Assembly (NCBI RefSeq): GCF_036320655.1
Contig: NZ_CP143258.1
Location: 2,518,001 to 2,582,000 of the forward strand
Direction of reading: 5' to 3'
Origin: Porphyromonas pogonae
Lineage (GTDB): Bacteria > Bacteroidota > Bacteroidia > Bacteroidales > Porphyromonadaceae
DNA length: 64,000 nucleotides
Shown: positions 36,342-46,147 of the stretch, piece after piece
How positions within the stretch are numbered: position 1 is the first letter of the stretch
Layout: each line of letters begins with the position of its first letter
Translations under genes and position numbers: made by a program
Notes under the pieces: generated by a model
Seen by the model: the letters and a program-made list of their open reading frames with translations, nothing else
What the model was told of the DNA's origin: nothing
Database searches by the model: none

Positions 36342-37751
36342 TTACCTTTCATTAGGCTTCATATTCTTATTAAAGTTTAACACTTTAATCGGAATAGGGA
36401 AAATATATTTAGGGGAGTTGGGTTCTAATTTATATTCTTTAGAACCAACTTTGTGAACTATTGTTTTCGCAAACTTAGGATCATTGTTCAGTCTCTTAAG
36501 GTCTATGAGTCGAAAGCAGCCATTCATCACCAACTCTCGTCTGCGTTCATCTAGAACAAGTTTTAAGGCTTCCTCATTTGTATTCGCAGTAAGAGGTTTA
36601 TTATTGAGAATACGATTGTCCCGAAGCTTGTTGATTAGTTCCAGAGCTCTTTCCTTCGATCCGATGCGAGCCTCGCATTCTGCAGCAATAAGATAGATCT
36701 CAGGTGTTGCTATTGAAGTATTAAGACTAAGATAAGGCAACCACACATAATATTTTGCAGGAACATTAAATGGCTTATTTGAAAAATAAAGAAGAAATCT
36801 TTTATCATTATCCTTATCGTAAATGTTAATCAAGTCCTCCGATGCACATATATAACCACTTAAGCCAAAGATATAAGGAGCTAATCTAATAAATATGTTC
36901 TCTTTATTATCTCTATCCTCAGGAATATCCAACCGCCCTATTGCTGCGGTAGGGTTAACGACATCATATTTCTTGATATCCAATAAGAAAGAGTTTTTTT
37001 CCAGTGATTTATTAGCATACTTTAAAGCTTCTGTATAATTTCCCATGTACAGATACATACGGGAAAATATTCCATCACCTACCGGCATAGATGCCCTAAA
37101 TACATTACCTTTAGGCGTTTCAGGTAAATACTTTAGAGCTTCTTTCATATCCTTTTCTATCTGAATATAAACATCCTTTACAGAAGCTCTGGTAAGATTA
37201 CCCTTGGTGACATCAGTGTCAAGTATCAAAGGTACACCCGGATCCTTATCTGCTGTTTGGGGGTTATAATGCTTGGCATAAGCATTGACCAAAGTAAGAT
37301 ATTCAAAAGCACGCCCCATCAAAGCTTCAGCCTTTATAGAGAGTTTTTCTTTTTCAGTCCCATCTTTGGAGTTCATTATATTTTCAATCACAACATTGTA
37401 ATTATACAATCGATTATAGGAAAGGTTCCATATAGGATCCTCCTCGGAAGGTCCAAAGGTCTCGGATTTGAATGTATATAGGTTTGTAACATTCTTTTCC
37501 AAAGAATTGAGAGCAGGAACATTCCCCTCTCCTTTTTCCGGAAGAAAAGCATCATCCGTCATGTAAGAAGGATAGCAATCAGAGGCCTTAGTCAAGTCAG
37601 GGTTATTGAGTAATTGTTCGTACTCTTGAATGTATTTAGGAATAGTAATTCCTTTAGGTTTAATATCAAGAAATTTATCACATGAAGATGTAATGAATAA
37701 TGTCAATATTGCTACCCCTCCGGTGATACAATAATTAATTATTTTAGTCAT
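36342..37751 (-). CDS. SusD/RagB-like outer-membrane nutrient-binding lipoprotein
   Basis: The 469-residue lipoprotein (LFITSSCDKFLDIKPKG, lipid cysteine at about 24) has the helical TPR scaffold of the SusD family. It includes the ALMGRAFEYLTLVNAYAKHY segment in the N-terminal half and the C-terminal signature LVLDERRRELVMNGCFRLID. It forms a lid on the SusC transporter at the cell surface. The gap to the upstream SusC gene is 16 bases. No glycoside hydrolase or sulfatase is encoded nearby, so a peptide substrate, as for RagAB, is plausible. The substrate is inferred from context only. Confidence 0.92.
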   Translation of the reverse strand: MTKIINYCITGGVAILTLFITSSCDKFLDIKPKGITIPKYIQEYEQLLNNPDLTKASDCYPSYMTDDAFLPEKGEGNVPALNSLEKNVTNLYTFKSETFGPSEEDPIWNLSYNRLYNYNVVIENIMNSKDGTEKEKLSIKAEALMGRAFEYLTLVNAYAKHYNPQTADKDPGVPLILDTDVTKGNLTRASVKDVYIQIEKDMKEALKYLPETPKGNVFRASMPVGDGIFSRMYLYMGNYTEALKYANKSLEKNSFLLDIKKYDVVNPTAAIGRLDIPEDRDNKENIFIRLAPYIFGLSGYICASEDLINIYDKDNDKRFLLYFSNKPFNVPAKYYVWLPYLSLNTSIATPEIYLIAAECEARIGSKERALELINKLRDNRILNNKPLTANTNEEALKLVLDERRRELVMNGCFRLIDLKRLNNDPKFAKTIVHKVGSKEYKLEPNSPKYIFPIPIKVLNFNKNMKPNER

Positions 37752-37767
37752 AATGAGTGTGCTTAAA

Positions 37768-40700
37768 TTACAAGTTTACTGATACGCCAAACGAATATCT
37801 CGGTGAGACAGGCAATGTTCTTCGTGAATCTCCACCAGAATAAGAATATGCTTCCGGATCCAGGCCCTTTTTATTTCTAACCCACTTAAATGGATTATCA
37901 ATTTGGAATCTAATAGTCATACCTCCAATTCCCCAATTACTGATCAATTGATTTGGCAAGGAGTAAGACAATGTAATATCTCTTAATCTTATATAGTCAC
38001 CTTTCACAACATGTTTGTCAGCACTGCTCCACATCAATGAGGCTTCTTGTGAAATATATGCTCCTTTTATTCCGGGAAACGCATCCGGGTTCTTTTCATC
38101 ACCAGGCTGCTTCCACATATTTAAGACATCTTTTGTTAGATTAGCCGAAGGGCCATTACTTAGATAGGGAGCAACAGGATTACGTAAAACATGCCCTCCA
38201 TAGAACATAAAAGAGAAAGATAATCCCCATTCTTTATAACGGAAATCATTGAAAAAACTACCGGTCCATGGTGGAATTGTTGTTCCTGAATACACCAAGT
38301 CATCTACAGAAGTGATATAGTCAACTTTTTCCCCATCCTTAGTATACGCCAAGGGAGAGCCATCTTCAGCACTTAGGCCTGCATAACGAAAACTGAAAAT
38401 ACTACCAACCGGATAGCCTGTAACCTCTGTAGGAGTTGCTGCATAGCTGAAGACTATTTTATTGGCATTTTGCACATCCAACAGCTTATTCTTATTATAA
38501 CTTAGATTAAGCCTTGAACCCCAGTAAAAATCTGAGCAATCAAAATTGATAGTATTCAATGAAAACTCAATTCCGGAATTAGACATCTTACCATAGTTAA
38601 GAGGTAATTTATCCCAGCCAAGTGTGGGATCCGCTTCTCGATTGCCCAACAAATCTGTTGAATATTTATAGTAATAATCAAAACTTCCGCTAATACGCGA
38701 CTTGAAGAAAGAAAAATCCAACCCCAAATTAGTTGTTGCTGTTTTTTCCCATCGAAGAGTAGGGTTAGGTGGATTATCAATCACCATGTAAAAAGCATCT
38801 GTCATAGGACCATATGAGGGACCTCTAAAGGTTAGAAACGGGCCTGCCCCTTTAGGAACATTCCCACCAATACCATAAGTTGTTCGCAACACAAGGCGAT
38901 CCAAGAATTCTGTACCCTTCATAAAATCCTCGTTGGTAATATTCCAACTCCCGCCCAATGACCATAAAGGTCGGTATTGGAACTTAGGATCAGTACCGAA
39001 TAGGTTAGACTGGTCAATACGAATACTTCCTGTCAAGCTATACTTATTATCATAACTATAAGAAGCATTTCCATAAAAAGAAACAAATCGATCTTCAAGA
39101 TGACCTACTCTATTGTTACTCAACATATCAAAAGAAAATTCCCCGGAAACGGCTTCAGTTTTTCTAAGGACACTTAAATCAATACCATTGTAAGGTTTAC
39201 TTGCCAAATTGTCATCATCATACCCCAATAAGTATAGATTTGATGATGTAGTAAGTATTCTACGCCTTTCAGCTCCAGCTAAAGCCGTAATAACGTGTTT
39301 GTCAAAGGTATTATTATAATTGACTTGAGCACGTAAAGTATAGGCCGAAAAATCACTTCTGATTTCATGCAATTGACCACCTTCCGGGATATTCAATATA
39401 TACTTGTTTTTTTCTTTATCGAAAGTAGTCGCATCATTGATCATGTTATTGACCATATATGAATCTTTGTCATATAGTTTCTTATCCTTTGAGCTGGAGG
39501 TCTCTAACTGATAACGTAATTCAAAGTTTAACCCTTTAATTATATCAAAGAATAATCCCGCATTAACTCTGTAATAATTATTTCTATCCAAAGAGGTTTC
39601 TTTTGACTTATTCAAAAGAGGATAATAATGCTCATTGCGCAAGCCAAGTTTTATTAGGCGTTCAAGCTCTGAATCGGACTTCTTTGAGGGCATTTCCATA
39701 GGATTGTTTTCACCATCTCTGAGCATATAATACGAAGGGTTTCGAACGATTAGAGAATAAGCATCATCCATACCTATATCTGCTGAACGCCTATCAAAAT
39801 TTCCGTTTACACTTAAATCAGCTCTAAACCATTTATAGAACTCCATCATGTTTCTTACAGAGAAACCCAATGATTGATTATTGGAGAACTTACTATTGGG
39901 TAATTCTTGATTGTAATTAAGTGTTGCTGCATATCTATGTTTAGCATTCCCTCCGGTTATAGAAAGATTGTGCTGTTGCATGATCCCGGTTCGGAGTGTT
40001 TCTCTCCTGATCTGATCACGATTATCCAGACTCCTATAGGTGTTCAATTCCTGTTCAAGTTGTTTGTCTGTAATAAGATTACTTTTATGCTTATACAGTG
40101 AAAGTAACAGAGGATTTCTTCCATAGCGAAGATTAAGCGACTCATATTTCCCAGGTAAAAATTTAAATCCATACATTTGTAAATCAACCAAATCTTTACT
40201 GTCAATAAGATTGAGATACCCAAATTTAGGCTCGGGGGTAAAGCGAACGGTGCCATCATAAGACACATGAACTTTTTCGTCCTGTGATCCGGTGATAGTG
40301 CTCACAACGATAACACCATTAGCGGCCCTCGCTCCATATATTGAAGCAGCAGCAGCATCTTTAAGAACAGTAATATTTTCAATTGTCGAAGGATTTATGA
40401 GAGACAAGTCTTCGCTTGCCATAGGCATACCGTCAACTACAATCAAAGGAGCTCTACTGTCGGCCCTAATAGACGAAACACCTCTAATGAGTAAATACTT
40501 ATCATTTATAAGCAATCCGGGAACTTGCCCTTCCAGCCTTGATGTGATATTAGGCTGAAGTTTCATCTTCAATGTTTTGGGAGTAACAATCGCATAAGAA
40601 CCGGTTGCTCTCTCTTTCGATATTTTCTGATATCCGGTTACAACGACTTCATCTAACATTTCATTAGATGAAACTAATACAATGCTATAGTCATTCTTAT

Positions 40701-41073
40701 TTGTGATGATGACTGTTTTGGGTTTTGAACCCACACATGAAATGAGCAGCGTTTTTTCTTTAGGAGTCAGATATAATTCAAACTTACCATCAATGTCTGT
40801 TGGCACAGCACGGTTGGTTTCTTTGATTCTAACAGATGCGCCAATAACTTTATCTCCATTTTCGTCAGTTACAACACCGGTAATTTTTCGTCCTTGAGGA
40901 TTTTGTGGAAGGCCGTGATCTTTTGGTATAAGGGCGTACAAGCCGGACACTTCAGTGGCAGATAATCTTACAGGAATAGCTACCACAACTAATAATAATG
41001 CCAAAAACACAAGACCGTGGCTGCGGTTAAAGAGATCAAATCGCTTGATGCAATAAGGATTAATGTTTCTCAT
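37768..41073 (-). CDS. SusC/RagA-like TonB-dependent outer-membrane transporter
   Basis: The 1101-residue protein has an N-terminal signal, a CarboxypepD_reg-like domain (about 60-145, GRKITGVVTDENGDKVIGAS), the TonB-linked plug (LDEVVVTGYQKISKERATGS; AASIYGARAANGVIVVSTI), and a 22-strand barrel ending in the aromatic-terminated YSFGVSVNL. This is full length. It is the first gene of the SusC-SusD-TlpA operon. The probable promoter now lies beyond an inserted IS (41178-42607), so expression may be lost or IS-driven. Confidence 0.94.
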   Translation of the reverse strand: MRNINPYCIKRFDLFNRSHGLVFLALLLVVVAIPVRLSATEVSGLYALIPKDHGLPQNPQGRKITGVVTDENGDKVIGASVRIKETNRAVPTDIDGKFELYLTPKEKTLLISCVGSKPKTVIITNKNDYSIVLVSSNEMLDEVVVTGYQKISKERATGSYAIVTPKTLKMKLQPNITSRLEGQVPGLLINDKYLLIRGVSSIRADSRAPLIVVDGMPMASEDLSLINPSTIENITVLKDAAAASIYGARAANGVIVVSTITGSQDEKVHVSYDGTVRFTPEPKFGYLNLIDSKDLVDLQMYGFKFLPGKYESLNLRYGRNPLLLSLYKHKSNLITDKQLEQELNTYRSLDNRDQIRRETLRTGIMQQHNLSITGGNAKHRYAATLNYNQELPNSKFSNNQSLGFSVRNMMEFYKWFRADLSVNGNFDRRSADIGMDDAYSLIVRNPSYYMLRDGENNPMEMPSKKSDSELERLIKLGLRNEHYYPLLNKSKETSLDRNNYYRVNAGLFFDIIKGLNFELRYQLETSSSKDKKLYDKDSYMVNNMINDATTFDKEKNKYILNIPEGGQLHEIRSDFSAYTLRAQVNYNNTFDKHVITALAGAERRRILTTSSNLYLLGYDDDNLASKPYNGIDLSVLRKTEAVSGEFSFDMLSNNRVGHLEDRFVSFYGNASYSYDNKYSLTGSIRIDQSNLFGTDPKFQYRPLWSLGGSWNITNEDFMKGTEFLDRLVLRTTYGIGGNVPKGAGPFLTFRGPSYGPMTDAFYMVIDNPPNPTLRWEKTATTNLGLDFSFFKSRISGSFDYYYKYSTDLLGNREADPTLGWDKLPLNYGKMSNSGIEFSLNTINFDCSDFYWGSRLNLSYNKNKLLDVQNANKIVFSYAATPTEVTGYPVGSIFSFRYAGLSAEDGSPLAYTKDGEKVDYITSVDDLVYSGTTIPPWTGSFFNDFRYKEWGLSFSFMFYGGHVLRNPVAPYLSNGPSANLTKDVLNMWKQPGDEKNPDAFPGIKGAYISQEASLMWSSADKHVVKGDYIRLRDITLSYSLPNQLISNWGIGGMTIRFQIDNPFKWVRNKKGLDPEAYSYSGGDSRRTLPVSPRYSFGVSVNL

Positions 41074-41177
41074 AAGTTTATTTTTTGAAAAAACGAGTAG
41101 TATGCATACTTCTACTTGGCAACTACTCTCTATCTATTGTGAAAATTCTATCTATAATATAGTAAAAACTCTATCTA

Positions 41178-42607
41178 GTCGTCCCTTAAAATCGTATTTA
41201 TTTTCTGATATACAGTAAATTACACTCTTCTGTTCTTTGATAAATCTGCAAGTTTTTGTATCTTTGGATGTAGAAACTTGCAGATTTTTTTATGATACGC
41301 CCTACTCAAACAGTTCGATCACTGTTCTCTTCGCTGGACGATTTGCTCAACCAGCAACATCCTCTGTATAAACTTTCCCATAAAATCGATTGGAAAAGGT
41401 TCGAAGAGGCTTTTTCTTCCTTGTATTGCCCAGACAATGGTCGTCCCGGCAAGCCTATTCGTTTAATGTGTGGTCTTTTAATTCTCAAGCATTTGCGCAA
41501 TATTTCAGATGAATCTGTTGTAGAACAATGGAGTGAGAACGCTTATTTTCAATATTTTTGTGGCATGCAGGAGTTTACACCCTCCTTTCCCTGCAATGCC
41601 TCGGAACTGGTTCACTTCCGCAAACGTATCGGCGAAAAAGGGATAGAGCTTATTCTTGCAGAAAGTATTCGTGTGAATGATGACAAAACTGAGAATGATC
41701 ACCACGATACCGCTTTTATAGACTCCACCGTGCAGGAAAAGAATGTGACTTATCCTACAGATGCCAAGTTGCATAAGAAGATAGTAGGCAAGGTTCTCAA
41801 AATCGCAAGGGCTCTCAATCTGCCCATTCGTCAAAGCTATACTTTCGTATTGAAAAGAATTTATCGGGATCAACGTTTTCGTAACCATTCCAAGAACCGT
41901 AAGAAAGCTCTTAAAGCGGATAAGCGGTTACGAACAATAGCCGGACGTTTGGTTCGGGAACTTAAACGAAACCTGGGTAGTAACAGGGCGTACGACAAAC
42001 TCATTTCCCTCTTTGAAAGGATTCTTTTGCAACGGCGTAATTCCACTCAAAAGATTTATTCTCTTCATGAACCGGATGTTCAATGCATCAGTAAAGGTAA
42101 GGAGCACAAAAAATATGAGTTTGGAAATAAAGTCTCGATTATACGCTCCATGACGGGAGTGATTTTGGGAGCCTCTTCTTTCCGTAATGAGTACGACGGA
42201 CATACCATAGAGCAAAGCCTCGATCAGGTCAAGAGACTCACGGGAGAAAGGATTAAGAAACTGGCGGGAGATAGAGGTTACCGTGGGAAAAAAGAAATAA
42301 ACGGTACGCAAATATTGATTCCTGACACTCCAAAAGCAAAAGACAGTTATTATCAACGTAAAAAGAAGCATCGACTTTTCTGCAAGCGTGCAGCAATAGA
42401 ACCAACTATCGGACATTTGAAGTCAGATTATCGCTTGGGACGTAACTTTTACAAAGGGCTCTTCGGGGATGCTATCAATGTAATGTTAGCTGCTGCGGCA
42501 TATAACTTCAAAAGAGCCATGAAACTTCTTTTGTACCTAATAAACAAAATCAGCGAAAACCTCTCCATTGGGAGTGTTTCGCTGAAATGTGCTTTTTAAG
42601 GAACGAC
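41178..42607 (+). mobile_element. IS1182-like element, copy 1
   Basis: The 1430-base element has termini GTCGTCCCTTAAAA and TTTTTAAGGAACGAC and flanking TATCTA direct repeats (41172-41177 and 42608-42613). If the inverted repeat is read as starting AGTCG, the duplication is the 4-base ATCT. It carries one intact transposase gene and lies in the leader of the SusC gene, in the opposite orientation. A second copy of identical length is at 50735-52164. Confidence 0.9.
41292..42599 (+). CDS. IS1182-like transposase (copy 1)
   Basis: The 435-residue transposase of the IS4/IS5/IS1182-type DDE superfamily is intact. The N-terminal domain (MIRPTQTVRSLFSSLDDLLN to about 120) resembles the DUF772-type domain. 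Acidic segments include DTAFIDSTVQEKNVTYPTD and KLAGDRGYRGKKE, with the C-terminal EPTIGHLKSDYRLGRNF (YREK-like region with the catalytic Glu). A leader hairpin with AAATCTGCAAG and CTTGCAGATTT lies just upstream of the start. It differs from copy 2 at only a few positions. Confidence 0.9.
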   Translation: MIRPTQTVRSLFSSLDDLLNQQHPLYKLSHKIDWKRFEEAFSSLYCPDNGRPGKPIRLMCGLLILKHLRNISDESVVEQWSENAYFQYFCGMQEFTPSFPCNASELVHFRKRIGEKGIELILAESIRVNDDKTENDHHDTAFIDSTVQEKNVTYPTDAKLHKKIVGKVLKIARALNLPIRQSYTFVLKRIYRDQRFRNHSKNRKKALKADKRLRTIAGRLVRELKRNLGSNRAYDKLISLFERILLQRRNSTQKIYSLHEPDVQCISKGKEHKKYEFGNKVSIIRSMTGVILGASSFRNEYDGHTIEQSLDQVKRLTGERIKKLAGDRGYRGKKEINGTQILIPDTPKAKDSYYQRKKKHRLFCKRAAIEPTIGHLKSDYRLGRNFYKGLFGDAINVMLAAAAYNFKRAMKLLLYLINKISENLSIGSVSLKCAF

Positions 42608-42629
42608 TATCTATATATTAGGGTGGAAA

Positions 42630-42658
42630 CAAATATAGCAACTTTGTGAAAGAAACAA
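42630..42658 (-). promoter_or_regulatory. Probable promoter of the SusCD operon, stranded beyond an IS
   Basis: On the minus strand TTG (42656-42658), 18 bases, then TATATTTG (42630-42637). It points toward SusC, and before the IS insertion the leader would have been about 120 bases. The element at 41178-42607 now separates it from the gene by 1430 additional bases. Confidence 0.55.
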
Positions 42659-42892
42659 CAGAGATTAATCAAGTTTTATCTACTACAAGGGGGCTTTTTA
42701 TGTATTTTTGACACTTTACAAACGTAAATTACGTCCGTATTGGTAAAAACGAGTATGACTGACTTAGCATATCTCAGGTATAAATGATACAAAAATCACT
42801 CCAAATGGGTATTTAACAGTAAGGAATCAATGTATACTTTCACAAAAAAATCAAGGACGTTTTATAACCCTATTAAATTATCTGAAATCAAA

Positions 42893-43588
42893 ATGAAAAA
42901 ATCATCTTATCTATTAGCTATTTTTACGGGTATAGCTCTATTGGTATCGTCATGTGGCAAAAATAATGAGCCAAGTCCTACACCAGCAGGAAAGGATATA
43001 GTAAAAACTATTAAAATTGATGCTTCTGATTATTCCTCTTTTAAATATTTTTCGTTTGCAAAAGGGGAACTCGTACAGCCAAGCAATGCCGGCGAAAATA
43101 CAGATTGGGATTTAGGGTTTCATAGATATGACTTTCGTACCAATGGAGGACTATCTGGCAAGGGCCAAGGAGCTGCTGCAGAAAGCGGATCTAAAGAAAT
43201 CTCAGAAAAAATAGTCATTCCGCAAGAATCTAAATTCAAAACAGATGAGATAGCAAAACTCGTTACCAAATATGGGGGTATGGGAGCCGGGCATACTGTA
43301 GAATATGGTATGCTACCTATCAACAAAATATTGACTACACAAAAAAAGCCTAAGATGGTAAATGGCAAACCTATCATAAATGAAGTAACAAAGCAGCCCG
43401 AGATGGAAGTATCGCACGAAGGGGCTATAGTATCAGTGGGTATGCCTCCCCAAGTACACTTATCGGGCAAAGTGTTTGTCATAAGATGTGCCGATGGCAA
43501 ATATGCCAAAATAAAGATCACGGAATATCGTGATGAGAAGGCTAAGACAGGGCATATTACGATGCAGTATGTATATCCGATAAACTAA
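42893..43588 (+). CDS. hmuY: HmuY-like haem-binding lipoprotein
   Basis: The protein is 231 residues from ATG 42893 (MKKSSYLLAIF). An in-frame ATG at 42830 would place 21 residues before the signal peptide and is rejected. The lipobox is LVSSC. The mature protein has the HmuY pattern: SSFKYFSFAKGELV, then WDLGFHRYDFRTNGG, and the C-terminal AKIKITEYRDEKAKTGHITM. HmuY is a surface haemophore in P. gingivalis and passes haem to HmuR. The specific haem ligands cannot be assigned by position here. It is followed by a hairpin and the HmuR-like receptor, the usual order. Confidence 0.85.
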   Translation: MKKSSYLLAIFTGIALLVSSCGKNNEPSPTPAGKDIVKTIKIDASDYSSFKYFSFAKGELVQPSNAGENTDWDLGFHRYDFRTNGGLSGKGQGAAAESGSKEISEKIVIPQESKFKTDEIAKLVTKYGGMGAGHTVEYGMLPINKILTTQKKPKMVNGKPIINEVTKQPEMEVSHEGAIVSVGMPPQVHLSGKVFVIRCADGKYAKIKITEYRDEKAKTGHITMQYVYPIN

Positions 43589-43612
43589 AAACCTTAACAA
43601 TTAATATATCCG

Positions 43613-43662
43613 GCCATCTTCCTTAGTGTAATTATTATATTAAGAAGATGGCTCACTTTTTT
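43613..43662 (+). terminator. Hairpin between hmuY and hmuR, terminator-like
   Basis: GCCATCTTC-CTTA pairs with TAAG-AAGATGGC, followed by TCACTTTTTT. The U run ends only a few bases before the HmuR start codon at 43665, so the hairpin could either attenuate downstream transcription or stabilise the processed hmuY message. Confidence 0.7.
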
Positions 43663-43664
43663 AT

Positions 43665-45641
43665 ATGAAAATAAGAAATCTACTCATATCCCTTTCCCAA
43701 TTAGGAATCTTATGTGCGACAGTTTCTTCTTTTGCAATGGCACAAGGTAAGATTCATAAATTGCCATCGTCATTGACTCCTGATGACACCACCTGTAGTA
43801 GAAGTTATAAAATAGATGAGGTGGTAGTAACAGGTACACAAACTCCGCGCGCACTCAAAAATCTACCCATCATCACACAAGTGATCAGTCATAAGGATAT
43901 TGAGCGACTTCATCCCCGATCTGTAACGGATATCCTACAAATGAGTATTCCCGGAACGCAGGTATCAATGCACGGAGCTCAATACCGCATGTCAATACAA
44001 GGCCTTTCGGCTGATTATATCTTATTTTTAATAGATGGAGAAAGAGTTTCTTCCGAAGGAAATAGCATAGTGGATCTCAATAGATTGGATGTAGCCAATA
44101 TCGAACGTGTGGAAATCATACGAGGTGCCGCCTCTGCAATCTACGGTTCAAATGCCATAGGTGGTGTTATTAACTTTATAACTCGTAATGTTGATAAACC
44201 TTTACAGATATCAACCACGGCAGATTGGGCTTCCGAAGGAATGCAACGTTATCATGGATCATTGGCTCTCAAACATCGAGCTTTCAGCTCTCTTACCTCG
44301 GCAGGATGGAAAGGAATAAAAGGCTATGACCTCCCCGATGGAGAAGATAAGAAATTACCTATACCGGGAAGTAGAACATGGAATATAAGTGAAAAGCTTT
44401 CCTATCGCTCTCACGATAAGAAATGGGACATAAACTTATACGGCGACTACAACCGCCGCAATCAAGACTGGGATGACAAGATCAGATACTTATATGATGG
44501 TTATACTGCCGGCACGCGCATCGGGTTCGTTGCCAACGAATCCAATAGTTTCAATTTGAGCTACAACCTCGAAGGCTATGATAGGTCTACCTACTACTAT
44601 ACTGCGACGAAGGATAATATAGAACCAATATTTCTACTTCTGACCCACACCACACGTCTGCAATACAACAGAGGAGGAGACGAAAATAGTAAAATACACT
44701 TCAATGCCGGCTTTGAGTCCGTTAACGAAAGCCTGAGAAGTGATAGATTCAAAAGTTCTGACACCAGATATCATGCAGGAATATACACTTTGTATGCTCA
44801 ATGCGATTGGAAAGTTTTGCCCAATTTATCCCTTATCTTAGGAGCCAGAGAAGATATTCATTCTCGATTCGGCGGGCATCTTACTCCCCGCCTATCTATG
44901 CTTTACAAAGCCGATAACTGGCGTGTGCGCCTATCATACTCTGAAGGATTCAGATCACCCTCGCTAAAAGAGTTGTATATGGATTGGGATCACAGAGGAA
45001 TGTTTCAGATTTTGGGCAACAAAGATCTAAATCCAGAAAAAAGTCGTATGATCGCCCTCTCTCCGGAATATCAATACAAGAATTTAAATATAACTTTAAT
45101 TGGCTATTACAACCGTATTTCAGACAGAATTTATATGCGTAGCGAGAGTAATGGTAGTATCATGAGATATGTTAATGGTGATAAACCGACCGAATTATGG
45201 TGTGCACAAGCTATGATTAGGTGGAAACTTCCCTTTGGTTTAGGTATAGACATGGATTATGCCTATGTTCATGACAAACAAACTGTCAAAGGTAAGGATG
45301 GACGTACGTCTCCCGTGAGTTCTACTAGACCTCATAACCTGACAGGGACACTATCATATGATTACAAATTCTCAAACTATACACTATCAGCTAATCTAAA
45401 CAATCGTTACAGCAGTAAGTTTACATCCAACATTTATAATCAAAATACAGATAACTATACTGAAGTTACCTACAAGGGCTACTGTATTTCTCGCTTTACG
45501 CTTTCAGGACAATGGAAAAATAGAGTAAAAGTAAGTATTGGTTCTGATAATCTTTTCGACCATGTATCTGACAGAATAAATATCAGCTCTTCCCTCTCTC
45601 CAGGACGAAGCTACTTTGCATCCATAAGTCTCAACTATTAA
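43665..45641 (+). CDS. hmuR: HmuR-like TonB-dependent haem receptor
   Basis: The 658-residue outer-membrane receptor has a signal peptide (SLSQLGILCATVSSFAMA), a TonB box region (YKIDEVVVTG), a plug domain (about 50-165, with LIDGERVSS and GAASAIYGSNAIGGVINFI) and a beta barrel ending LSPGRSYFASISLNY. It works with the HmuY-like lipoprotein upstream to import haem, using TonB energy. Haem-ligand residues cannot be assigned from sequence alone. Expression may be limited by the hairpin directly before its start. It is followed by a terminator at 45655. Confidence 0.87.
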   Translation: MKIRNLLISLSQLGILCATVSSFAMAQGKIHKLPSSLTPDDTTCSRSYKIDEVVVTGTQTPRALKNLPIITQVISHKDIERLHPRSVTDILQMSIPGTQVSMHGAQYRMSIQGLSADYILFLIDGERVSSEGNSIVDLNRLDVANIERVEIIRGAASAIYGSNAIGGVINFITRNVDKPLQISTTADWASEGMQRYHGSLALKHRAFSSLTSAGWKGIKGYDLPDGEDKKLPIPGSRTWNISEKLSYRSHDKKWDINLYGDYNRRNQDWDDKIRYLYDGYTAGTRIGFVANESNSFNLSYNLEGYDRSTYYYTATKDNIEPIFLLLTHTTRLQYNRGGDENSKIHFNAGFESVNESLRSDRFKSSDTRYHAGIYTLYAQCDWKVLPNLSLILGAREDIHSRFGGHLTPRLSMLYKADNWRVRLSYSEGFRSPSLKELYMDWDHRGMFQILGNKDLNPEKSRMIALSPEYQYKNLNITLIGYYNRISDRIYMRSESNGSIMRYVNGDKPTELWCAQAMIRWKLPFGLGIDMDYAYVHDKQTVKGKDGRTSPVSSTRPHNLTGTLSYDYKFSNYTLSANLNNRYSSKFTSNIYNQNTDNYTEVTYKGYCISRFTLSGQWKNRVKVSIGSDNLFDHVSDRINISSSLSPGRSYFASISLNY

Positions 45642-45654
45642 TTTTTTTATATGG

Positions 45655-45699
45655 AATACATTGTAGAGTCAGTAAATGGATCTGCAATGTATTTTTTTA
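45655..45699 (+). terminator. Terminator of hmuYR
   Basis: AATACATTG (45655-45663) and CAATGTATT (45685-45693) form the stem, and a T run follows. Confidence 0.75.
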
Positions 45700-45764
45700 T
45701 TCTCTCACACAAGAATAAATTGTTTGAGAAAATATTATAAAGGAGTTGTATCCGAGGTCTATTG

Positions 45765-45950
45765 CTATCCAATGAAATGTATATTCAAATAGACGAAGTC
45801 TATAAATAAAACAAGCTCCGAATTCACGTTAAACTTACGATTTCTTCTCTTTTTGTTTCCTTCGGAAATGGTTCTTTGCTGAATCAATGTATCGAAAAGT
45901 TTGGAAAAATCATCGGCAAAACAGAAAATTTCAACTATATTTGTTTTCAT
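45765..45950 (-). pseudogene. IS982-family transposase, N-terminal remnant
   Basis: The minus-strand frame begins MKTNIVEIFCFADDFSKLFD and continues GNKKRRNRK, the start of an IS982-type transposase. It then runs into unrelated sequence at about 45833 and stops at 45765. Only about 40 residues remain of roughly 300. The 13-base sequence GAAYTCACGTTAA occurs at both edges (45820 and 46108) in the same orientation, suggesting repeated IS-end insertions or deletion between ends. The rest of 45700-46147 has no recognisable gene. Confidence 0.65.
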
Positions 45951-46147
45951 AAAGTGGTGTTTTGCTTGTTTATATCTTATTGACTGTCAATTACTAAGAC
46001 GCAAATAATTCACCACTTTTGCAATGAAATACATAAGGAATTACTCTGATTTACAACACCTTGTAAACTCTATTATCCCTATTATTCCCTTATATCCTTT
46101 ATATCGAACTCACGTTAATTAAACCAACAACAAACCTATTGGACAAG

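Noticed and set aside
41130-41177. CTATCTA repeats upstream of SusC as another 22-base array
   Set aside because: Spacing is 18 and 23 bases, not 22, and only three short copies exist.
42830-42892. N-terminal extension of the HmuY-like protein
   Set aside because: It would put 21 residues before a clean lipoprotein signal peptide; the ATG at 42893 is the fitting start.
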